A stretch of DNA of 64,000 nt, taken from NCBI GenBank assembly GCA_021324015.1, contig JAJPJX010000079.1:24410-88409 (forward strand). Reading direction: 5' to 3'. Position 1 is the stretch's first letter. Each line of letters starts with the position of its first letter. The notes beneath the pieces are model-generated. The model worked only from the letters and a program-made list of their open reading frames with translations, did no database searches and was not told the DNA's origin. This DNA is from Solibacteraceae bacterium. Its GTDB lineage: Bacteria > Acidobacteriota > Terriglobia > Bryobacterales > Bryobacteraceae. The translations under genes were made by a program, and so were the position numbers. Shown here piece by piece: positions 1 through 8,723 of the stretch.

Positions 1-1
1 G

Positions 2-964
2 CTGGAGAATTACCAGCGCGAGAACATCGACCGGCCCGCGTATCTTCCCTGGATCGTCCGGATCACTACGGATGCCGGCCTGGTGGGGCTGGGAGAGTCC
101 TCGCAGGATCCGCGCCCGCACCTGGCACGGATGGAGGGCCGCTCCGCCTGGGAGTTTCTCAACGATGGCGGGGTCGGTCCGGGCATCATGATCGCCATCT
201 ACGACCTGGTGGCGCAGGCGGGCGGCGTGCCGATTTGCCGGCTGTTTTCCGCGGAGCCGCGCGAGATGGTCCAGCACACCTGGTGGAGCCACTGCCTGCG
301 ACCCGCGCTGATGAAGGAGGAAGCCAGGCGCGGGGTCGAACTGGGCTACTCCGTGCACAAGATCAAGACGCGGCCCTACGAAGACCCCGTGGAACAGTTG
401 GCGGCCATCACCGAGGTGGTGCCGCACGACTACCAGATCTACATGGATGCCAACGGCTCGTTCGAGTCCACCGGGAAGACGCTGGCGGTGGCGGAGGCGC
501 TGCGCCGCTTCCACCAGGTCAAGGGCTTCGAGCAGCCGATTGCTCACGAGGACATCGTGGGTTACCGGGAGATCCGCAAGCACCTGCCGATTCGCCTGGC
601 GGTGCATTACGAGGCGGTGGATACCCGCAGCTTTATGACCGAGTCGCTGTGCGACGCCTTCGTGGTCGAGGACTGGAAGTGGGGGCCGGCTCTTACCGAG
701 AAGTCGGAACTGTGCAAACTCACCGGCCAGAAGCTGTGGGTCGAAAACGGCCTGTTCAGCGGCATCTCGCAGGTCTTCCAGGCGCACCAGTGCGCCGCCT
801 TGCCCAACGTGGAGTTCATCATCAGCCTAACGCACGTGGCCGAAGATGACATCGTGGTGGAACCCTTCCGGGTGGAGAAGGGGGGCTACTACAAAATCCC
901 CCAAAAGCCGGGGCTCGGAGTCACGCTGGACGAAGCGGCCTTACAGAAATATCGCGTCGCCTGA
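2..964 (+). CDS. Enolase-superfamily (mandelate racemase/muconate lactonizing type) enzyme, 5' end missing
   Basis: The frame is open from base 2 and ends at TGA 962-964, so the N-terminal capping domain is cut by the window edge and 320 codons remain. The barrel carries the family's Lys-x-Lys base motif (HKIKTR) and acidic metal ligands in YMDANGSF, FEQPIAHED and AVHYEA, then a C-terminal SLTHVAEDD. Enzymes of this superfamily abstract a proton alpha to a carboxylate and usually dehydrate or racemise sugar acids. It is followed after 83 bases by a transketolase and lies in a sugar-catabolism neighbourhood, so a sugar-acid dehydratase is the likeliest role. The substrate cannot be read from what is visible. 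Confidence 0.8.
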   Translation: MENYQRENIDRPAYLPWIVRITTDAGLVGLGESSQDPRPHLARMEGRSAWEFLNDGGVGPGIMIAIYDLVAQAGGVPICRLFSAEPREMVQHTWWSHCLRPALMKEEARRGVELGYSVHKIKTRPYEDPVEQLAAITEVVPHDYQIYMDANGSFESTGKTLAVAEALRRFHQVKGFEQPIAHEDIVGYREIRKHLPIRLAVHYEAVDTRSFMTESLCDAFVVEDWKWGPALTEKSELCKLTGQKLWVENGLFSGISQVFQAHQCAALPNVEFIISLTHVAEDDIVVEPFRVEKGGYYKIPQKPGLGVTLDEAALQKYRVA

Positions 965-1047
965 ATTTCGCCGTAATATCACCGCCAGGCGGGCCAAGGC
1001 CAATAACGGATAATCGAGTTAGAATACCTGTTGTCAGGAGGTTGGCC

Positions 1048-3306
1048 GTGCCCGTACTGAGCACTCGATACAATCTGCTGGAACAAGCAGCCTTAGAAGC
1101 GCTCCGCTCGGCGGAACCGGATCGGTTTCAGTACCGGCCCGAAGGCGGCGCGCATTTGAACTTGAGAGGCTTGCCGCTCGAACCGCTGGCGGGAATCGAC
1201 GAGGAAAAGATCGCGGCGCTGTGCCGGATCGTGCGCGGCCTGGCGTTTGCGGCCGTGGATGGCGCGCAATCCGGGCACCCCGGCGGATCTTCGTCCAAGG
1301 CGGAAATAGTGCTCACGCTGCTGGCCAGCGGCGTGCTGGCATTCGATGCGCTGCACCCCAAGCTTCCGGGCAGAGACCGAGTGGTGTGGTCCGCGGGGCA
1401 CTGCACGCCGCTGTTCCACGCGCTGCTCGCCCTGGTGTTCGAGACGCTGCGGCGGAAAGGCATTTCGCTCGACAGCGCGGCCGCGAGCGCCGCCGTGTAT
1501 CCGGAGGAACTGGCGCGGTTTCGTAGATTCGGCGGTCCCAGCGGGCACGTGGAATCCTCCTATGCGCTGGCGGACACCTCGACGGGTTCTTCCGGCCATG
1601 GCTTCTCGGCGGCGCTCGGGTTTGCCGCGCTGCACCAGTCCTGCGGGCTCGATACCAAGGTGTTCGTCATCGCCGGGGATGCCGAGACCGAGGAAGGCAT
1701 GAGCTATGAGGCTCGCAACCTGGCCGCCAATCTAGGGATGCACAACCTGCTGGTCACGCTGGATTACAACGGCTTCGGCATTGACGGTCCCATCTCCGAC
1801 GTGCTGCCCTCGCCGTATCTCCGCCACTGGTTCGCCGCCGGCTGGAACCTTATCGAGGCCGAGGGACACGACATCCGCGAACTGGCGTACGCCTACCGCC
1901 TGGCGGCGACGGCTTTCGCGGGCAGGCTGCCCACGGTGGTCATCTGCCATACCACGAAAGGCAAGCACTACGGGAGGCTGGAGGGCACGGCGGATTCGCA
2001 CGGAACGCCTCTTTCGCACCAGGAATATGTGGCGGCCATGCGCGAGCTTGGTTTTGACATCCCGGGCAGGGAAGGCGATGCCGGCGCCGATATCCGTACC
2101 GTGACCGACGCCTTGGGCGAAGCCGAGAGCGATTACCTGCTGGCCCGCTTGCAGTGCGCCGCCGCGCGGATCGCACCGGAGCCGGAGCTTGTGGGCCACA
2201 TGCAGAGCGCACTGGCCGGACGGGCGCTGGCCGATTACACGGCGCTGCAACGCCCCGACCAACTGCCCGCCGAGCTGCTCTTCCGCGAGGGGGATCTGGT
2301 TCCGACCCGGAAAGCCACGGAAGCCTGGTTCACCTGGGCCATGAAACGCACGGCGTTCTTCTATCTCGGCGCGGGCGACCTCATGAAATCGATCCTCACC
2401 GGGAAAGCGGAGAACGTCTATGGCGTGATGAGCCGGGACAACCCGCTGGGGCGAGGCTTCCGTTTCGGGATCGCGGAGCAGAACATGGCCATGATGTCCT
2501 GCGCCATGGCGCAGGACGTGCTGCCCGGCGGATTCCGGCCCATGACCGCATTCGCCACTTATGGCGTGTTCACCCCGATGATGGCCAACGCGGTGCGCAT
2601 GACTTTGATCAACACCGACGTCCATCCGCAGGCCAGCGCCTTCTTCATCATGCTGGCGGCCCACGACGGGCCGGAGACCGGGGAAGACGGGCCTACACAC
2701 CACGGTTTGTTCTGGATGTCGCTGTTCACCGCCTACCCGGGTATCCATGTTTATAAACCGCTGGATGCCAACGAGGCAGTCGAAATGTTGTTCCACGCGG
2801 CCAATCGCGGCGTGCCGGTGGTCTTCTCGGTGGTCCGCCCGCCCACTCCGGTGCTGCGGCGCGAAGGCGGAGTCCCTCCGGCCGGCGCGGCGATTCAGGG
2901 CGCATACGTCTTCAAGCCCTTCCGCGGGAATGGCAGGCAGAAACTGGTCCTGGCTATCAGCGGGGGCCAGGTGATGGCCAATGTTCTCGAAATCGTTCCC
3001 GACCTGGAACGTATTGCCGATGTGAAGCTGGTGGCCGTCACCTCGCCGCAGCTTTACGAGGAGTTGCGGCAGCACGATCCCCGGAAGGCCAACGAGATTC
3101 TCTCCGACGAGGAACGGCAGTACGTGGTCACCCTGCATAACGGCTGGCGGGGGTTCCTCTACCCGTTCCTCCTGCCCGCCGATTATCCGCGGCGCGCTTT
3201 CGGCATCGACCGCTTCTCCCGCTCCGGCAAGCCGCCCGAAATCTATGCGCGCGCCGGCTTCGATCCCGGCGGTTTGCGGGAACGTCTCCTGGCCTACCTG
3301 AGGTAG
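1048..3306 (+). CDS. Transketolase, single chain
   Basis: A TPP-dependent enzyme of about 752 residues that moves two-carbon ketol units between sugar phosphates. The TPP/Mg motif (GDAETEEGMSYE, then LDYNGFGIDG) lies near residue 210, and the pyrimidine-domain glutamate is in FRFGIAEQNMAMM near residue 475. N-terminal SGHPGGSSSKAE is typical of the family. A TTG at 1042 directly abuts the AGGAGG at 1036-1041, which leaves no spacer; GTG 1048 has a six-base spacer and is chosen. About 80 residues precede the usual start of homology, longer than most transketolases. It is flanked by sugar-acid enzymes, so it may serve that pathway rather than the main pentose phosphate route. Confidence 0.88.
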   Translation: MPVLSTRYNLLEQAALEALRSAEPDRFQYRPEGGAHLNLRGLPLEPLAGIDEEKIAALCRIVRGLAFAAVDGAQSGHPGGSSSKAEIVLTLLASGVLAFDALHPKLPGRDRVVWSAGHCTPLFHALLALVFETLRRKGISLDSAAASAAVYPEELARFRRFGGPSGHVESSYALADTSTGSSGHGFSAALGFAALHQSCGLDTKVFVIAGDAETEEGMSYEARNLAANLGMHNLLVTLDYNGFGIDGPISDVLPSPYLRHWFAAGWNLIEAEGHDIRELAYAYRLAATAFAGRLPTVVICHTTKGKHYGRLEGTADSHGTPLSHQEYVAAMRELGFDIPGREGDAGADIRTVTDALGEAESDYLLARLQCAAARIAPEPELVGHMQSALAGRALADYTALQRPDQLPAELLFREGDLVPTRKATEAWFTWAMKRTAFFYLGAGDLMKSILTGKAENVYGVMSRDNPLGRGFRFGIAEQNMAMMSCAMAQDVLPGGFRPMTAFATYGVFTPMMANAVRMTLINTDVHPQASAFFIMLAAHDGPETGEDGPTHHGLFWMSLFTAYPGIHVYKPLDANEAVEMLFHAANRGVPVVFSVVRPPTPVLRREGGVPPAGAAIQGAYVFKPFRGNGRQKLVLAISGGQVMANVLEIVPDLERIADVKLVAVTSPQLYEELRQHDPRKANEILSDEERQYVVTLHNGWRGFLYPFLLPADYPRRAFGIDRFSRSGKPPEIYARAGFDPGGLRERLLAYLR

Positions 3307-3352
3307 GTGGATCTGCTATCATCCTGAGCGGCGCACTCCGCAAAGGGTTGGC

Positions 3353-4030
3353 ATGGCATCCACATTCGCACTCATCCACACAGGCTCCCTCCTGATCCCT
3401 GTTTTCGCCCAACTGGCGAAAGAGAACCTGCCCGGCATCGACGTGTTTCACATGCTGGACGAATCCCTGATCCGCAATACGATCGCGGCAGGAGAGCTGA
3501 CCAAAACGACGGTGCGGCGGCTCGTGGGGATGATCGCGTCGGCGCGCGAGGCCGGTGCGGACGCGGTGATGGTCACCTGCTCTTCCATCGGGGAAGGCAC
3601 GGCGGAGGCCCGGCGGCTGTTCGATTTCCCAATCCTGCGCGTGGATGAACCGCTGGCGGAGGCCGCCGTCGGGATGGGAAAACGCATCGGGGTGGCGGCG
3701 ACCCTGCGAACCACGCTCGAGCCCACCATCAGACTGCTGCGCGATACCGCCGAGCGGGCCGGCAAAAAGGTGGAGATCGTGCCGAAGTTGAGCGAGGGGG
3801 CCTTCGAATGCCTGCTTGCCGGCGACCCGCAGCGGCACGATCGCATGCTGGCCGGCTCGCTGGCGGAACTTCGGAAGGAAGTGGACGTGATCGTGCTGGC
3901 GCAGGCCTCCATGGCGCGCATTGCGGCACAGTTCAGTGGCTCCGAAGGTCCGCCCATGCTCTCCAGCCCGGAACTCGCCATCCGGCGGGCGCGCGAGGTG
4001 TTGGTTTCTCAGACCGCTGCGGCGCGATAA
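3353..4030 (+). CDS. Asp/Glu/hydantoin racemase-fold protein
   Basis: This 225-residue protein has the two-cysteine racemase superfamily layout. The first catalytic Cys is in VTCSSIGEG near residue 80, the second half carries GKRIGVAATLRTTLEPT, and the C-terminal lobe has VIVLAQASMARIA where family members often have a second Cys. Here that position reads Ala/Ser, so a two-base racemase mechanism is doubtful and an isomerase or decarboxylase-like activity (as in arylmalonate decarboxylases) is possible. It starts with ATG 47 bases after the transketolase stop and is followed 11 bases later by an MFS carrier, consistent with one transcription unit. The substrate is not known. Confidence 0.7.
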   Translation: MASTFALIHTGSLLIPVFAQLAKENLPGIDVFHMLDESLIRNTIAAGELTKTTVRRLVGMIASAREAGADAVMVTCSSIGEGTAEARRLFDFPILRVDEPLAEAAVGMGKRIGVAATLRTTLEPTIRLLRDTAERAGKKVEIVPKLSEGAFECLLAGDPQRHDRMLAGSLAELRKEVDVIVLAQASMARIAAQFSGSEGPPMLSSPELAIRRAREVLVSQTAAAR

Positions 4031-4041
4031 AAGAGGCCCGA

Positions 4042-5262
4042 TTGCGGCAGCAGCGGCCCATTCTCCTTCTACTCCTCGCGCTGGCGATCCTGACGTTTCT
4101 GGATCGCATCGCCATCGCCGTGGCGGGGCCGCGCATCCAGCAGGAGCTCGGCATCTCGCCGGAGCGGTGGGGTTGGGTGCTGGGCGCTTTCGTGCTGGCA
4201 TACGGCATCTTCGAGATCCCCACGGGCGCGATGGGGGACCGCGTAGGACAGCGGCGTGTGCTCACGCGCATTGTCGTCTGGTGGTCCGCGTTCACCGGTC
4301 TCACCGGGGCGGCCACCGGCTTCCCCAGCCTGCTGATCACGCGCTTTCTGTTCGGCGTGGGAGAGGCCGGCGCCTATCCGAACATTTCCGGCGTGATCGC
4401 GCGCTGGTTTGCAGTCCACGAACGGGCGCGCACGCAGGGCTTCATCTGGGCGGCCAGCCGGCTGGGAGGCGCGCTCTCCCCGCTGCTGGTTGTGCCGCTG
4501 CAAGCGGCGCTGGGATGGCGGCTGACGTTCGCTCTGCTGGGCACGATGGGTGTCTTGTGGGTCCTGTGCTGGAGACGTTGGTATCGCGACCTCCCCGCGG
4601 GCGGCGAGCCGCACGCCAATACGCACACCGGGGTCCCCTGGGGTGAACTGCTCCGGCAGAGGCAGTTGTGGCTCATTTTCATCATGTACTGGTGCTATTC
4701 CTGGGGCTCGTGGTTCTACTTTGGCTGGTTCCCGACATACCTGGTCAAGGCGGCGGGCTTCAGCGAGGCCCAGATGGGCATCTTTTCGGCTCTGCCGTTT
4801 CTGCTCGGCGCCACGGGCAATGTCGTGGGAGGCCTCCTCAGCGACCGGCTGTCGATGCGGTTCGGTTTGAAGGCGGGGCGCCGCCTGGTGGGTTGCACCA
4901 GCCTGGCTGCGTCCGCGCTGCTGATGGTGGCCATGTCGCTCACACGCAACAAGTCGGCCATCGTCGTGCTTTCGTCATTGGGTTTCGGCATCGCGGACCT
5001 GATGCTGCCGGCCGCGTGGGCCCTGTGCCTCGACGTCGGACACCGCTACGCCGGCGTGGTTACGGGAACGATGAATACGGCCGGCCAGTTCGGCGGATTC
5101 GTGTGCTCGGTGCTGTTCGGCTACATCGTCGCCGCCACCGGCAGCTACCAGGCGCCTCTGTGGCTGATCGCGGCCATGGTGATGCTCAGCGCGTTTCTGT
5201 TCACGCGCATCGATCCCACCCGGCCGCTCGTGGCCGAGCCCGTTACGCTGGCGGCTTCGTGA
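4042..5262 (+). CDS. MFS transporter (ACS-like anion/sugar-acid family)
   Basis: A roughly 406-residue, 12-helix major facilitator. The TM2-TM3 signature reads GDRVGQRRVL, and the second half has the matching LLSDRLSMRFGLKAGRR. GVGEAGAYPNISGVIARWF is typical of the anion:cation symporter branch that imports sugar acids (hexuronate, galactonate, glucarate). The frame is open far upstream, but TTG 4042 sits five bases after AGAGG and directly before the first helix, so it is preferred. It follows the racemase-fold gene closely and meets the oppositely oriented dehydrogenase gene tail to tail, overlapping it by 20 bases. Import of the sugar acid used by the neighbouring enzymes is inferred. Confidence 0.82.
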   Translation: MRQQRPILLLLLALAILTFLDRIAIAVAGPRIQQELGISPERWGWVLGAFVLAYGIFEIPTGAMGDRVGQRRVLTRIVVWWSAFTGLTGAATGFPSLLITRFLFGVGEAGAYPNISGVIARWFAVHERARTQGFIWAASRLGGALSPLLVVPLQAALGWRLTFALLGTMGVLWVLCWRRWYRDLPAGGEPHANTHTGVPWGELLRQRQLWLIFIMYWCYSWGSWFYFGWFPTYLVKAAGFSEAQMGIFSALPFLLGATGNVVGGLLSDRLSMRFGLKAGRRLVGCTSLAASALLMVAMSLTRNKSAIVVLSSLGFGIADLMLPAAWALCLDVGHRYAGVVTGTMNTAGQFGGFVCSVLFGYIVAATGSYQAPLWLIAAMVMLSAFLFTRIDPTRPLVAEPVTLAAS

Positions 5263-6082
5263 TGTTGCGGATGCTCTGCATCATGGCCTCGCGGTCGAAG
5301 ACTTTCTTCCAGTCCGGCCGGAACAGGTCATGCTTGGCCTCTTCGATGGCCTTGAGGGCCCCATCGGAGAAGGTGGCCCCTTCGAAGAGCTGGAACACAA
5401 TTCCCAATTCCACCTTGAGGTGACCCAGCAGGAAATCGCGCGCCGCGGCTTCCGGAACCCCGCGCTTTACGGCCTCATCCATGGCCTCGCGCACGATCGT
5501 CAGGCAGGTGCCGAGCACGGTCTCCGAAAGCACGGGTTCGAGGATAGCCATGTGTTCGGCGCTGCAACGATGCGCGTTTAAGACCGGAGCGTAAATGGCG
5601 CGCGCCACGGCTTCGCCCAGGGCGTATTTTTCTTCCGGCCCCTGCATGAGACAGCAGACGATGTTCTGCCGCGCGCGGACCCCACCGAAAAAGTCGAGTT
5701 GGGCCTCGGGCTCCGTCTCGCCGCCGAATACGGAGGGATGGCACGGGTGGGTCACGAAATAGACCAGGTCTTCGCGCCGCGGAAGTTCGCCCGCGAGCGG
5801 GGCGGCGATATCCAGCGCCACCAGCATCGTGCCGGAGCGCAAATGCGGATCGAGGCGCTTCACGACCTGGCCTATGCGGTTGTCCGGCAGCGCCAGGATG
5901 ACCACATCGCTGTACGGCAGCGCTTCTTCGGCGGTCACCGGCGAGATGCCGCGCTGGCGCAGGGCCGCGATCCCCCGCCCGCCGGTTTCCACGTGCCGGA
6001 CCGCAAATTCGGTCTTGCGCAGGTTGTCCGTAATCCGGCAGCCCATTTTGCCGCCAGCTCCCATGAGAGTAATCGTCGTCAT
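5243..6082 (-). CDS. apnO: Phosphogluconate dehydrogenase-like oxidoreductase, probable D-apionate oxidoisomerase
   Basis: A 279-residue protein with an N-terminal Rossmann site (TLMGAGGKMGCRI at residues 5-17) and a C-terminal helical domain of the PGDH_C type (VLSETVLGTCLTIVREAMDE). Proteins of this family were assigned as ApnO, which oxidises and isomerises D-apionate to 3-oxo-isoapionate. It is the last gene of a three-gene operon: its ATG (6082-6080) overlaps the kinase stop in an ATGA junction, implying translational coupling. The function is inferred from the combination with a DUF1537 kinase and a RuBisCO-like protein, a trio characteristic of apionate breakdown. Without that context only NAD(P)-dependent hydroxyacid dehydrogenase could be said. 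Confidence 0.72.
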   Translation of the reverse strand: MTTITLMGAGGKMGCRITDNLRKTEFAVRHVETGGRGIAALRQRGISPVTAEEALPYSDVVILALPDNRIGQVVKRLDPHLRSGTMLVALDIAAPLAGELPRREDLVYFVTHPCHPSVFGGETEPEAQLDFFGGVRARQNIVCCLMQGPEEKYALGEAVARAIYAPVLNAHRCSAEHMAILEPVLSETVLGTCLTIVREAMDEAVKRGVPEAAARDFLLGHLKVELGIVFQLFEGATFSDGALKAIEEAKHDLFRPDWKKVFDREAMMQSIRNITKPPA

Positions 6083-7359
6083 CGTTTTCCTCGTAGCACC
6101 CGATCGAAAAAGTCTTCCGCGCCCACCTGGCCGCCTTTCAGCACCAGTTCCAGCCCGTCCATGGCCGCATCCGCGCTGTGCGCGCGGCACAGGGGCGCAC
6201 CCGGCGCCAGTTGCGCCGCGAAAGTCAGCGCCTGAATCCCAAGCTGCCGCACGGCATGGCTGGAGGTGTCGCCGCCGGCCACCGCCGCCCGCCGCACTCC
6301 CGAGCGCCGCAGCATGTCGCGCAGGAGGATCCCGGCGCACCGCCCGAGATCGGGGCCGCGCAGCGATCCGGCGCAATCCCGCGGGCCGAGCGCGGTGTAC
6401 ATAACCACACTGCGCCCGGCGCTCAAAGCCGCGAGGGCGCTGCGCAGCACCTGTTCGGTATCCTCGGGCGTGATCCGGATGGCGTGGAAGCCGTCCGCCA
6501 TCGCGTGGCGGATCTGCCCTTCCGTGGCCGGCGAGCAACTGCCGGAGATCGCTACCAGGCGATCCACGGGCTGCAACTCGCCTGGGGTGGGTTCCGGCGG
6601 AATGAGCCCCGCCGAACGCCAGTAGCGGATCAGCGCGTGCGTCAGACCGGAGCTTCCGACGGCAAACGTTTGCGGCGCCGGAGGGCGTGTCCACAACAGG
6701 CGTCCCGCCGCCAGCAGCGACCTCTCGTCCAGGCCGTCGAAGAGCACCGCGCCGGGTTTCCGCGCCGCGATTTCTTCCAGGCGCGCCTCCGCATCGTCCG
6801 CGTGCAACGCCAGGATATCGAGCGATGCAATGGCGCGCTCCGTCTGCCGCGCCAGGTGCAGGCGCAGGTCGCTCTCATCCATGGGGGTGACGGGATGTTG
6901 CCGCATCGTGGGGTGCCGGTCGATGCGGTGAATCGCGCCATCGCCTGCCGCGAACAGGTTCCCGAACAACACATACCGTTTCAGGTGCGGCGCGGCCACC
7001 ACGATGGGCACGTAGGAATTGCCAAAGATCTCCTGCCCGATCTCGAGAGCACGCCCAATGCTGCCGTGCCGGGGCGAACTGTCGAAGGTGGAGCACACCT
7101 TGTACTGGCAGAGGGGCGCGCCCAGCTTCCGCAGCGTGCGAAATACCGGCGGCAGGTGTTCGGACATCCACTCGGGTCCGCGGCTGCGGCTTTCTCCGGC
7201 GATCCCCACGGCACGGCAATCGGCGAAGCGCGCGAGCAGGCCGTCATCCGGCGGATCGACGAACAGCACGCTGGGTACGGCATTGGCGGCCAGGGCCTCC
7301 AGAGCGTCGGTCGAGCCAGTGAAGTCGTCGCCGTAATAACAGAACAGCCGGCTGCTCAT
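6079..7359 (-). CDS. oiaK: DUF1537 four-carbon acid sugar kinase family, probable 3-oxo-isoapionate kinase
   Basis: 426 residues, the usual length of the family. The N-terminal sugar-binding domain begins with CYYGDDFTGSTDAL, and the C-terminal nucleotide domain has VAGGDTSSHAVRQLG and ends with LVLKGGQVGAEDFF, both hallmarks of DUF1537 kinases. These ATP-dependent enzymes phosphorylate oxo-acid sugars; OiaK phosphorylates 3-oxo-isoapionate. The start codon overlaps the stop of the RuBisCO-like gene (ATGA, 7356-7359) and its own stop overlaps the start of the dehydrogenase gene, so all three should be made together. Alternative members act on erythronate, threonate or 3-oxo-tetronate, but those operons normally carry an aldolase rather than a RuBisCO-like protein. 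Confidence 0.74.
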   Translation of the reverse strand: MSSRLFCYYGDDFTGSTDALEALAANAVPSVLFVDPPDDGLLARFADCRAVGIAGESRSRGPEWMSEHLPPVFRTLRKLGAPLCQYKVCSTFDSSPRHGSIGRALEIGQEIFGNSYVPIVVAAPHLKRYVLFGNLFAAGDGAIHRIDRHPTMRQHPVTPMDESDLRLHLARQTERAIASLDILALHADDAEARLEEIAARKPGAVLFDGLDERSLLAAGRLLWTRPPAPQTFAVGSSGLTHALIRYWRSAGLIPPEPTPGELQPVDRLVAISGSCSPATEGQIRHAMADGFHAIRITPEDTEQVLRSALAALSAGRSVVMYTALGPRDCAGSLRGPDLGRCAGILLRDMLRRSGVRRAAVAGGDTSSHAVRQLGIQALTFAAQLAPGAPLCRAHSADAAMDGLELVLKGGQVGAEDFFDRVLRGKR

Positions 7360-8627
7360 TGGGCAAACTTCTCGAGCGCCTGGCGCAGCTCCGCATGATC
7401 TTGCGCATAGCCCGATAGAGAAATGCCGGCCACCGCGGCCTCCCATGCCTGTTGCAGGCTGCGAACCCCCGCCGCGACGCCGCCCGGATGCGCCAGGATG
7501 CCCCCGCCGGCGGCGAAAATCAGGTCTGTCGTGCCGAGGGCGCGATAGGTGTCGGGCGCCTGCCGCGCGGACTGGCCCGAGGAGAACACCGGCATGATCT
7601 GGCAGCCCCGCCCGGGGACCCGGAACATCGGCGTGAGGCATTCCCGCGCCGACGCAATCACGGAATCGTCGCTCTCGCAGAACTTGTTGCGCAGGCCGTT
7701 GACGTGCATGTGATCCACGCCGGCCAGCCGCCAGAACTTCTGGTAGGCGATATAGCTCATCCCGATGGCCGGCGAGCGCCCATAGATGCCCCACCCGTTG
7801 CGGTGGCCGTGGATGGCCAACCGGCAGTGCTTGCGCAACTCCACCAGGGCGGGTAAGCCGATGCTATTCATGCTCACCATCACGCAAGTGCCGCCGGCGG
7901 CTGCCACGGCGTCGTGGCGGCGAAGCATCTCGTCAATTTCGCCGGTGATGTTGCACGCGTACATCACCTGGCGGCCCGTGGCATCCGCGCGGCGACGGAT
8001 CACGCGCATGGCGGCCGCCAGCCTCTGCTCGAAGGGGCAATGCGGACCATCCGCCTGAAGTTCGTCGTCCTTGATGAAATCGATGCCGCCCTCGGCGAGA
8101 GTTTCCACGACCTTTGCGGTCGCTTCCGGCGACAGCCCGACGCTGGGTTTGATGATCGTGCCGATGATGGGACGCTGGTACACGCCGCAAAGCTGCCGCG
8201 TGCCGGCGACGCCGAACTGCGGACCCTGATATTTTTCCAGGAAGGCGTCGGGAAGCTGCACGTCCAGCAGCCGGAGCCCGGAAAACGGCTTCAGCTCGAA
8301 TAAATTCCCGGCTACGGTGGCGAGCAGGTTCGGCAGGGATACACCCATGTTGGCCAGAGGCCAGGACAAGCTCACTTCCGCCCGGCGGTACACGGGGCTT
8401 CCGGCCAATCCCTTCGGAACGCCGGCGCCGGGCAGGGAAGGGGAGGCCACTGCGTCGCGCTCGCAGATGCTCTCCACGCGCGCCGCGTGCCGTTCCCGCA
8501 GTTCGTCGGTCTCCCCAGGCACCCGCACGAAGGTGCCGGTGGATTGTTCTCCGGCCATGATTTCGGCTGCCTGTTCGAGGGGGAAGGCTGTTTCGATCCA
8601 GTAACGCGCGTAGATGCGCTCGCTCAT
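7356..8627 (-). CDS. RuBisCO-like protein, probable 3-oxo-isoapionate-4-phosphate decarboxylase or transcarboxylase/hydrolase
   Basis: 423 residues with the RuBisCO large-chain fold. GTIIKPSVGLSPE holds the active-site Lys160, and FIKDDEL holds the carbamylated Lys186 and metal ligands Asp188 and Glu189. AIHGHRNG, FSSGQS and AAGGGILAHPGG correspond to the later His, Ser and phosphate-binding Gly positions. The loop-6 region (HMHVNGLRNKF) differs from the true RuBisCO loop, so CO2 fixation is unlikely. RLPs next to ApnO/OiaK-like genes are OiaX (decarboxylase giving L-erythrulose 1-phosphate) or OiaT (giving 3-phosphoglycerate and glycolate); I cannot tell which. The gene starts the operon and diverges from the GH127 gene with 96 bases between them. 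Confidence 0.8.
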   Translation of the reverse strand: MSERIYARYWIETAFPLEQAAEIMAGEQSTGTFVRVPGETDELRERHAARVESICERDAVASPSLPGAGVPKGLAGSPVYRRAEVSLSWPLANMGVSLPNLLATVAGNLFELKPFSGLRLLDVQLPDAFLEKYQGPQFGVAGTRQLCGVYQRPIIGTIIKPSVGLSPEATAKVVETLAEGGIDFIKDDELQADGPHCPFEQRLAAAMRVIRRRADATGRQVMYACNITGEIDEMLRRHDAVAAAGGTCVMVSMNSIGLPALVELRKHCRLAIHGHRNGWGIYGRSPAIGMSYIAYQKFWRLAGVDHMHVNGLRNKFCESDDSVIASARECLTPMFRVPGRGCQIMPVFSSGQSARQAPDTYRALGTTDLIFAAGGGILAHPGGVAAGVRSLQQAWEAAVAGISLSGYAQDHAELRQALEKFAQ

Positions 8628-8723
8628 ATTTCTGGGGTTCCGGGGAAAAGCATAACATCGGCGGGGGCCGCCGCCAAAGTGCTCATCAATCGCGGGCCGG
8701 GGAATTCGATAATGTGGAGAATC

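Noticed and set aside
1732..3138. 468-residue open frame antisense to transketolase
   Set aside because: It is a GC-driven shadow; the + strand protein has full family motifs.
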